From Solimonas marina (GTDB lineage: Bacteria > Pseudomonadota > Gammaproteobacteria > Nevskiales > Nevskiaceae): a DNA stretch of 64,000 bases. A program made the position numbers and the translations under genes. The DNA is taken from assembly GCF_012241385.1 (NCBI RefSeq), contig NZ_JAAVXB010000008.1:161002-225001 (forward strand). The letters run 5' to 3'. The notes below the pieces were generated by a model. It made no database searches, was not told the DNA's origin, and worked only from the letters and a program-made list of their open reading frames with translations. This document shows, one piece after another, positions 59,687 to 64,000 of the stretch (its first letter is position 1; the number at the start of each line of letters is the position of its first letter).

Positions 59687-60700
59687 ATGGATACCGTCCG
59701 CCACATCGTCGCCATTGTCGATCCGCAAATGCGCGAAACCGCCGCGTTGCGTCGTGCTGCGGCGCTGGCGCGGCGCGGCAATGCGGCCCTGTATCTGCTG
59801 ATGTGCGCCTATGACGCGATCTTCGATGCCGAGCTTGAAGTGACCGATCCGCGCGTGCAGGAGATGGCTAAGGCGCACTGGCTGGAACAGCGTCGGCAGT
59901 GGCTGGATGCGCGGGCCGAAGCACTGATCGCCGACGGTCTCGATGTGCGGGTCGAAGTGGTGTGGGCGCCTCGCGCGCACGAAGCGATCCTGATGCGCAG
60001 CCTGGCGCTGAAGCCGGATCTGGTGATCAAGGACTTGCTGCCGCGGCGCGGCAGCAAGCTGCAGATGCCGATGACGAGCGGCGATTGGCGGCTGGCACGC
60101 AGCTGTCCGGCGCCGCTGATGTTCGTGCGCCAGGATCAGGACTTGCTGCCGCAGCGTATTGCCGCTGCCGTCGACGTCAGCCCCGATGCGAATCAGGTGC
60201 GCGCCGCGCTGAACGAGCGTGTTGCGCTGCTGGCGACGTCGCTCGCGGCGCAGGCTGGCGCCGAGGTGCGGCTGGTTTATGCGCTGCCGTACCTGCGGCC
60301 GACCAATGCCGTCGCCGCGTCGCGTCATCTGCGCGAGCTGTACGACCATGCGCGGACGGCGGCCGCCGATGCGTTCCGTACATTCGCGGCGCAGCATGAG
60401 ATCGCGCCGGATCGCGCCGACTGGCTGCAGCGCGACGGCGATCCGGCGCTGATGCTGAGCCGTTACGTCGAGACGCGACACATCGATCTGCTGGTGGTTG
60501 GCTCGGCGTATCACACGATCATTGGCCGCTTCCTGCTCGGCAGCGTGTCCGAGGACTTGCTGCGGCAGTTGCGCTGCGACGTGCTGCTGGTCAAGCCCGA
60601 GGATTTCGTCGCGCAACTGGCGTCGCATCACGATCTCGAACGCTTGCGGCGCCATTACGGCGATACGCCGCAAGCCGCCGCCACTGCCACCGCCGACTGA
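59687..60700 (+). CDS. Tandem universal stress protein 2
   Basis: A 337-residue protein with two Usp domains. The N-terminal one starts VRHIVAIVDPQMRETAALRR. The C-terminal one ends IDLLVVGSAYHTIIGRFLLG and LLVKPEDF, where the second glycine of the ATP motif is Tyr. It has a longer C-terminal tail than the copy at 58081. The ATG at 59687 follows CGCAGGAG. It is on the same strand as the HPF gene, 97 nt apart, and is probably part of the same stress response. Confidence 0.86.
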   Translation: MDTVRHIVAIVDPQMRETAALRRAAALARRGNAALYLLMCAYDAIFDAELEVTDPRVQEMAKAHWLEQRRQWLDARAEALIADGLDVRVEVVWAPRAHEAILMRSLALKPDLVIKDLLPRRGSKLQMPMTSGDWRLARSCPAPLMFVRQDQDLLPQRIAAAVDVSPDANQVRAALNERVALLATSLAAQAGAEVRLVYALPYLRPTNAVAASRHLRELYDHARTAAADAFRTFAAQHEIAPDRADWLQRDGDPALMLSRYVETRHIDLLVVGSAYHTIIGRFLLGSVSEDLLRQLRCDVLLVKPEDFVAQLASHHDLERLRRHYGDTPQAAATATAD

Positions 60701-60765
60701 GGGCAAGGTCCGCCGTCGCGCGATGCCAAGGCCCTGACATCTGCCGCGTCGCGCGGCAGGCTGCA

Positions 60766-60779
60766 TTGACCGGCGTCAA
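60766..60779. promoter_or_regulatory. Anr/FNR box 3 (flavodoxin promoter)
   Basis: TTGACCGGCGTCAA fits TTGAY-N4-RTCAA and lies 81-94 bp before the flavodoxin start, a usual activator distance once a short 5' leader is allowed for. Confidence 0.7.
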
Positions 60780-60859
60780 TGCGGCGATGGAAAAAATGCG
60801 CCAGCTTGCGACAAAAAAGGGGCAGTCGTTACGGGTTGGTCGCGAGTCGTCGAGGCGCC

Positions 60860-61327
60860 ATGAAGAAGCAGCTGGTGGTTTTCTATTCGCGGACCGGTGC
60901 GACGCGGCGGCTCGCACACCGGCTCGCCGAGCGGCTGGACGCGGATGTCGAGGAGATTTTCGAACTGCATCCGCGGCGCGGCATTCTGCGCTGCGTGTTC
61001 GACGCGCTGTCCGGGCACGAGCCCGATATCGCCGCGCCGCTGTTCAAGGCATCGGACTACGAGCGGGTCATCGTCGGCAGCCCGGTCTGGGCCGGCCGCG
61101 TCGCCAGCCCGGTGCGCAGTTATCTGGTTGCCTACAGCGAGACCTTTCGTGAGGTCAGCTTTTTCTGCACCTGCTATCGCCACGGCTTCAGTGCGTTCGC
61201 CGATATGGCGAGCCTGTGCGATCGCCTGCCACGCGCGACGCTGATGGTCCTGGCATCCGCCACCGACGTCGGCGCCTCGGTGGCGCTGGACGGCTTCGTC
61301 CGCCAGCTAGCGTCCGCCCGAAGGTGA
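60860..61327 (+). CDS. Flavodoxin-like protein
   Basis: A 155-residue flavodoxin-fold protein. The FMN phosphate loop reads VVFYSRTGATRRLA (residues 6-19), with VIVGSPVWAGRVASPVRSYL (about 70-89) resembling the isoalloxazine-contact loop of flavodoxin/WrbA-like NAD(P)H reductases. The ATG at 60860 follows GAGG; earlier in-frame ATGs lack sites. The role is electron transfer or menaquinone/haem redox work, not fixed by sequence. An Anr-like box upstream links it to the stress module. It is convergent with the LysR gene, 13 bp apart. Confidence 0.82.
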   Translation: MKKQLVVFYSRTGATRRLAHRLAERLDADVEEIFELHPRRGILRCVFDALSGHEPDIAAPLFKASDYERVIVGSPVWAGRVASPVRSYLVAYSETFREVSFFCTCYRHGFSAFADMASLCDRLPRATLMVLASATDVGASVALDGFVRQLASARR

Positions 61328-61340
61328 CCGTCGCGCGGTC

Positions 61341-62249
61341 TCAGCGGCGCGTCGCGGCGGCCGATGCCAGCGATGCACGTGCCGATTCGACGAAGTTGCG
61401 AACGAACGGCGAGAGATCGCTGCGGCGCCAGGCCAGGGCCAGTTTGGCCGAGGTCGTCAGGTCCGGCAGTTTGCGGAACACCACGCCGCCGACGTGCAGG
61501 TGGCGGATCGAGTCCGGCACCAGCGAGACGCCGATGCCGGCCGCTACCAGACTGAGGATGGAAGCGAGTTGCGGTGCTGGCTGCCCGAGCCGCGCTTCAA
61601 AGCCGGCGTCGCGGCAGGCCTCGAGGATGGTGTCGTGCAGCGTGAAGCCGATCTCGCGTGGCGTCAGCACGAAAGCCTCGTCGGCCAGTTGTCGCAGGCG
61701 CAAGCCGCGTTTGCGTGCGAGGCGGTGTTGCGCCGGCAATGCGGCGACCAGCGGCTCGTCGGCGACGGTCAGCAGTTCAACGCCGTCGCTGAGCGTCGGG
61801 TAGGGCCGCAGGAACGCCAGGTCGAGTGCGCCGGATGCCAGCGCCGTGCCGAGCTTGGTCGTATTGCTTTCGTCCAGCGTCAGCTCGACATCGGGATAGC
61901 GGGCGCTGAAATGGCCGACCACCGACGTCAGCGTGCCGTTGAAGTGGGCCGAGGCTGTGAAGCCGATGCGTAGCGCGCCAAGCTCGCCACGATCGGCGCG
62001 CTGCGCCGCACGCACCGCCTGCTCGATCTGCTGTGGCAGTCGATGCACGTGGTCGTAGAACGCTTGCCCGGCGGCGGTGAGTTCCGCGCCCTGCGGGATC
62101 CGATGAAACAGCCGTGCGCCGACTTCGCGCTCCAGGTCGCGGATCTGCAGACTTAGCGGTGGCTGGCCGATGCCGACCCGCTCGGCGGCACGCGTGAAGC
62201 TGCGCTCGGCGGCGATCGCCAGGAAGTAGCGGATGTGCCGAATCTCCAT
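61341..62249 (-). CDS. LysR-family regulator
   Basis: A 302-residue LysR regulator. The N-terminal helix-turn-helix reads FTRAAERVGIGQPPLSLQI (about 18-36), close to BenM/CatM/CynR-type starts (MEIRHIRYFLAIAAERSF). The effector domain includes LRIGFTASAHFNGTLTSVV and VAAGIGVSLVPDS. The ATG at 62249 gives the standard length. It is divergent from an MFS gene with a palindrome between them, the usual layout for a LysR activator and its target transporter. Confidence 0.89.
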   Translation of the reverse strand: MEIRHIRYFLAIAAERSFTRAAERVGIGQPPLSLQIRDLEREVGARLFHRIPQGAELTAAGQAFYDHVHRLPQQIEQAVRAAQRADRGELGALRIGFTASAHFNGTLTSVVGHFSARYPDVELTLDESNTTKLGTALASGALDLAFLRPYPTLSDGVELLTVADEPLVAALPAQHRLARKRGLRLRQLADEAFVLTPREIGFTLHDTILEACRDAGFEARLGQPAPQLASILSLVAAGIGVSLVPDSIRHLHVGGVVFRKLPDLTTSAKLALAWRRSDLSPFVRNFVESARASLASAAATRR

Positions 62250-62278
62250 GGTCCATATATTAAATAAATGGAGATCGT

Positions 62279-62293
62279 CATTGCTATGCAATG
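62279..62293. promoter_or_regulatory. Candidate LysR operator
   Basis: CATTGCTATGCAATG is a perfect 6+3+6 palindrome in the 103-bp gap between the divergent LysR and MFS genes, 30 bp from the LysR start. LysR recognition sites are typically dyads of this size. Confidence 0.6.
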
Positions 62294-62352
62294 GTCTAAA
62301 TGATGCGGCGAGCCTACGCTCAAAGGCAAGCCTATAGCTCGGCATCGTCGCC

Positions 62353-63648
62353 ATGAATCCCGTCGTCGCACCCGCCGTTACGCCGCTGTCATCGACTGAG
62401 TCCGTCGCCGTCACGCGACGCTGGACGCAGCGCGGCACAGCGGAATACCGGCGCATGAATCTGGCGCTGTTTCTCGCCGGCTTCGCGAGTTTTTCGTTGA
62501 TGTACTGCGTGCAGCCGCTGCTGGTGCCGTTCGCACGGCAGTTTCATCTCAGTGCGACCGGCAGTTCGCTGGCCTTGTCGCTGACCACCGGTGTGCTGGC
62601 GATCTCCATCCCGTTCATCGGTGCGCTGTCCGAGCGTTACGGCCGGCGTGGCCTGATGGCGGTGTCGATGATCAGCGCGGCAATCCTCAACCTGCTGGCC
62701 GGCGTTGCGCCGACGTGGTCGAGCCTGCTCGTTCTGCGCGCGCTGGAGGGGCTGGCACTGGGCGGCGTGCCGGCGGTGGCGATGACCTATCTGGCCGAGG
62801 AGATCGAGCCGCAGGGTCTAGGCTTCTCGATGGGCCTGTATGTCAGCGGCACGGCATTCGGCGGCATGCTCGGGCGCGTCGGCATGGGCATGCTGTCCGA
62901 CATCGGTTCATGGCGGACGGCGATGATGGTGCTGGCGACGATCGACCTGGCTGCCGCGATCGGATTCGTCGTGTTGTTGCCGCGCTCGAAAGGGTTTGTG
63001 CCGCGCCGGCGGTGGGACGTCGGCTTTCATGTTCAGGCCTGGAAGTCACACCTCTCGCATGGCGGGTTGATCCACCTGTTTGCGCTGGCGTTTGTCGTCA
63101 TGGGCATGTTCGTGACGATCTACAACTACGCCGGCTTCCGCCTCAGTGGCCCGGAGTTCGGGCTCGATCAGACCCGTATTGGATTCATCTTTCTCGCCTA
63201 CATCCTGGGCATGGTGGCGTCACCTGTTGCCGGGCTTGCAGCCAATCGTTGGGGGCGGGTGCCGGTGCTGGTCAGCGGCGTGCTCATCGCGCTGAGTGGA
63301 ATCGTCGTCACGCTGACGCACCAGATGGCTGGCGTGATCGTTGGCATCGCGCTGATCACTGTCGGCTTCTTCTCGACGCACTCGCTTGCGAGTGCCTGGG
63401 TTGGTCGCCTGGGCGCAGCGCGCAAGGGGCATGCGGCGGCGTTGTATCTGCTGGCGTACTACCTGGGCTCGAGCTTGCTCGGATCGGCTGCCGGAGACTT
63501 CTGGCAGCGAGCGCAGTGGCATGGCGTCGTCGCGTTCACGACCGTCCTGCTCGGCGTTGCGTTGTCGCTGGTGTGGTCGATGCGGCGTTTCGATGACCTG
63601 CGAGTCGAGACTTCAGCGCCTCAATCCGCAGTGGGTGGCCGTGCCTGA
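62353..63648 (+). CDS. MFS transporter, YnfM-like
   Basis: A 431-residue, 12-helix drug/arabinose-efflux-type transporter. After a ~35-residue cytoplasmic start come FASFSLMYCVQPLLVPFARQ (TM1), the loop ALSERYGRRGLM, and LEGLALGGVPAVAMTYLAEE (TM4). This matches the YnfM family, which is usually paired with a divergent LysR regulator as here. It is unrelated to the three spinster-like transporters of the catabolic region. Substrate unknown; YnfM of E. coli is linked to arabinose or drug export without a firm physiological role. Confidence 0.87.
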   Translation: MNPVVAPAVTPLSSTESVAVTRRWTQRGTAEYRRMNLALFLAGFASFSLMYCVQPLLVPFARQFHLSATGSSLALSLTTGVLAISIPFIGALSERYGRRGLMAVSMISAAILNLLAGVAPTWSSLLVLRALEGLALGGVPAVAMTYLAEEIEPQGLGFSMGLYVSGTAFGGMLGRVGMGMLSDIGSWRTAMMVLATIDLAAAIGFVVLLPRSKGFVPRRRWDVGFHVQAWKSHLSHGGLIHLFALAFVVMGMFVTIYNYAGFRLSGPEFGLDQTRIGFIFLAYILGMVASPVAGLAANRWGRVPVLVSGVLIALSGIVVTLTHQMAGVIVGIALITVGFFSTHSLASAWVGRLGAARKGHAAALYLLAYYLGSSLLGSAAGDFWQRAQWHGVVAFTTVLLGVALSLVWSMRRFDDLRVETSAPQSAVGGRA

Positions 63649-63830
63649 AAAGGCGTGCGAGCGTCCGCTGAATCGTGAAGTGAACACTTAATCGCCAGCG
63701 ACTTCCGTTTATCTGAGCAATTGTTGCTCATCTGCGCCGCAAATTGGTGCATCGAGCTGCTTTTTGACCCGCACGAGAAAAGAAAAATTCATATTATTTC
63801 AATGTGTTGTAACAGAGTTGAAAAAAACCG
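63649..63830. other. rRNA operon upstream region with AT-rich UP segment
   Basis: No gene. It contains a palindrome fitting the Fis consensus (63715-63729) and, just before the -35 box, AT-rich sequence (about 63776-63830) typical of an UP element. Confidence 0.6.
63715..63729. promoter_or_regulatory. Candidate Fis-binding site
   Basis: GAGCAATTGTTGCTC satisfies every fixed position of the Fis consensus GNNYANNWNNTRNNC and is a perfect dyad. Its centre is about 143 bp before the likely rRNA start, close to the farthest Fis site at E. coli rrnB P1. Confidence 0.5.
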
Positions 63831-63858
63831 TTGCAACGCCCTGAAAAAGCCCTATTAT
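63831..63858 (+). promoter_or_regulatory. rRNA operon promoter (sigma-70)
   Basis: -35 TTGCAA (63831-63836), 16-bp spacer, -10 TATTAT (63853-63858), then a GC-rich discriminator TCGCCGCCCC. The 16-bp spacer and GC discriminator are typical of growth-rate- and ppGpp-controlled rRNA promoters. Confidence 0.88.
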
Positions 63859-63868
63859 TCGCCGCCCC

Positions 63869-63947
63869 GCTGCTCGACAACGACGAAAAACGAAGTCGGC
63901 GCAGCCTGAATCTTTAAGAATTGAGCAAGTAATTTGTGTGGGTGCTC
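63869..63947 (+). promoter_or_regulatory. rRNA leader antitermination region (boxB, boxA, boxC)
   Basis: A boxB-like hairpin (GCTGCTCGAC 63869-63878 with GTCGGCGCAGC 63895-63905), boxA-like ATCTTTAAGAATT (63910-63922) and boxC-like TGTGTGGGTGCTC (63935-63947) follow in the order of gammaproteobacterial rrn leaders, where E. coli has CTCTTTAACAATT and TGTGTGGGCACTC. The 16S gene must begin just beyond the window. Confidence 0.9.
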
Positions 63948-64000
63948 CCGTGTACGTGGCGAAGCCATGAAACATGAGAGTATCAACGTAGCCAAGTCAA

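Overview
The window is GC-rich (roughly two-thirds G+C) and tightly packed, with many ATGA or TGATG gene overlaps. TonB-dependent receptors, a class I DAHP synthase, Anr/FNR-type boxes and an rRNA-operon leader of the enteric/pseudomonad type point to a gammaproteobacterium with a broad catabolic repertoire. A Nevskiales/Solimonas-like or Xanthomonadales-like host would fit, but I cannot fix the genus from sequence alone. I saw no insertion sequence, integrase, tRNA or CRISPR array.

Region 1 (1-11971) is an acyclic terpene (citronellol/geraniol) utilisation cluster. It has a divergent acyl-CoA synthetase, a TetR regulator (AtuR-like), then atuA, atuC, atuD, atuE, atuF, an SCP2-like protein, one SDR and a small membrane protein. 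Two matching 13-bp dyads precede the regulator and atuA.

Region 2 (12006-19164, minus strand) is a guanidine assimilation operon. A guanidine-I (ykkC) riboswitch precedes the two DUF1989 proteins (carboxyguanidine deiminase-like), a urea-carboxylase-family enzyme best read as guanidine carboxylase, and an allophanate hydrolase split into two overlapping genes.

Region 3 (about 19300-56500) is a 37-kb catabolic supercluster of unknown substrate. Its plus-strand part runs from aldehyde dehydrogenase, tautomerase, PLP enzyme, class III aminotransferase, FAD amine oxidase, Rieske oxygenase and glutamine-synthetase-like ligase to an Lrp regulator. Next come MFS, RidA and a convergent GMC oxidoreductase, then a TonB receptor with MFS, amidohydrolase, M19 dipeptidase-like protein, TPR-sulfotransferase, three beta-lactamase-fold hydrolases, a second amidohydrolase, a creatinase-like M24 protein and an IclR regulator. 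The minus-strand part carries a second TonB receptor, two isochorismatase-like hydrolases, MFS, GntR and two secreted lipase-like hydrolases. Many functions occur as two or three paralogues. A direct-repeat DNA motif (GAACAG-N11-NNGAAC, 19-bp period) lies in front of several of these transcription units and suggests one regulon. Three hydrolase-like proteins here have lost canonical metal ligands.

Region 4 (56646-64000) holds core functions. A DAHP synthase gene sits behind a textbook transcription attenuator whose leader peptide contains Tyr-Phe-Ser-Phe-Tyr-Trp. A low-oxygen/stress module follows (two tandem-domain Usp proteins, an HPF-like ribosome hibernation factor, a flavodoxin) with Anr/FNR-like boxes, then a divergent LysR/YnfM-type MFS pair. 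The window ends in an rRNA operon promoter and antiterminator leader, just before the 16S gene.
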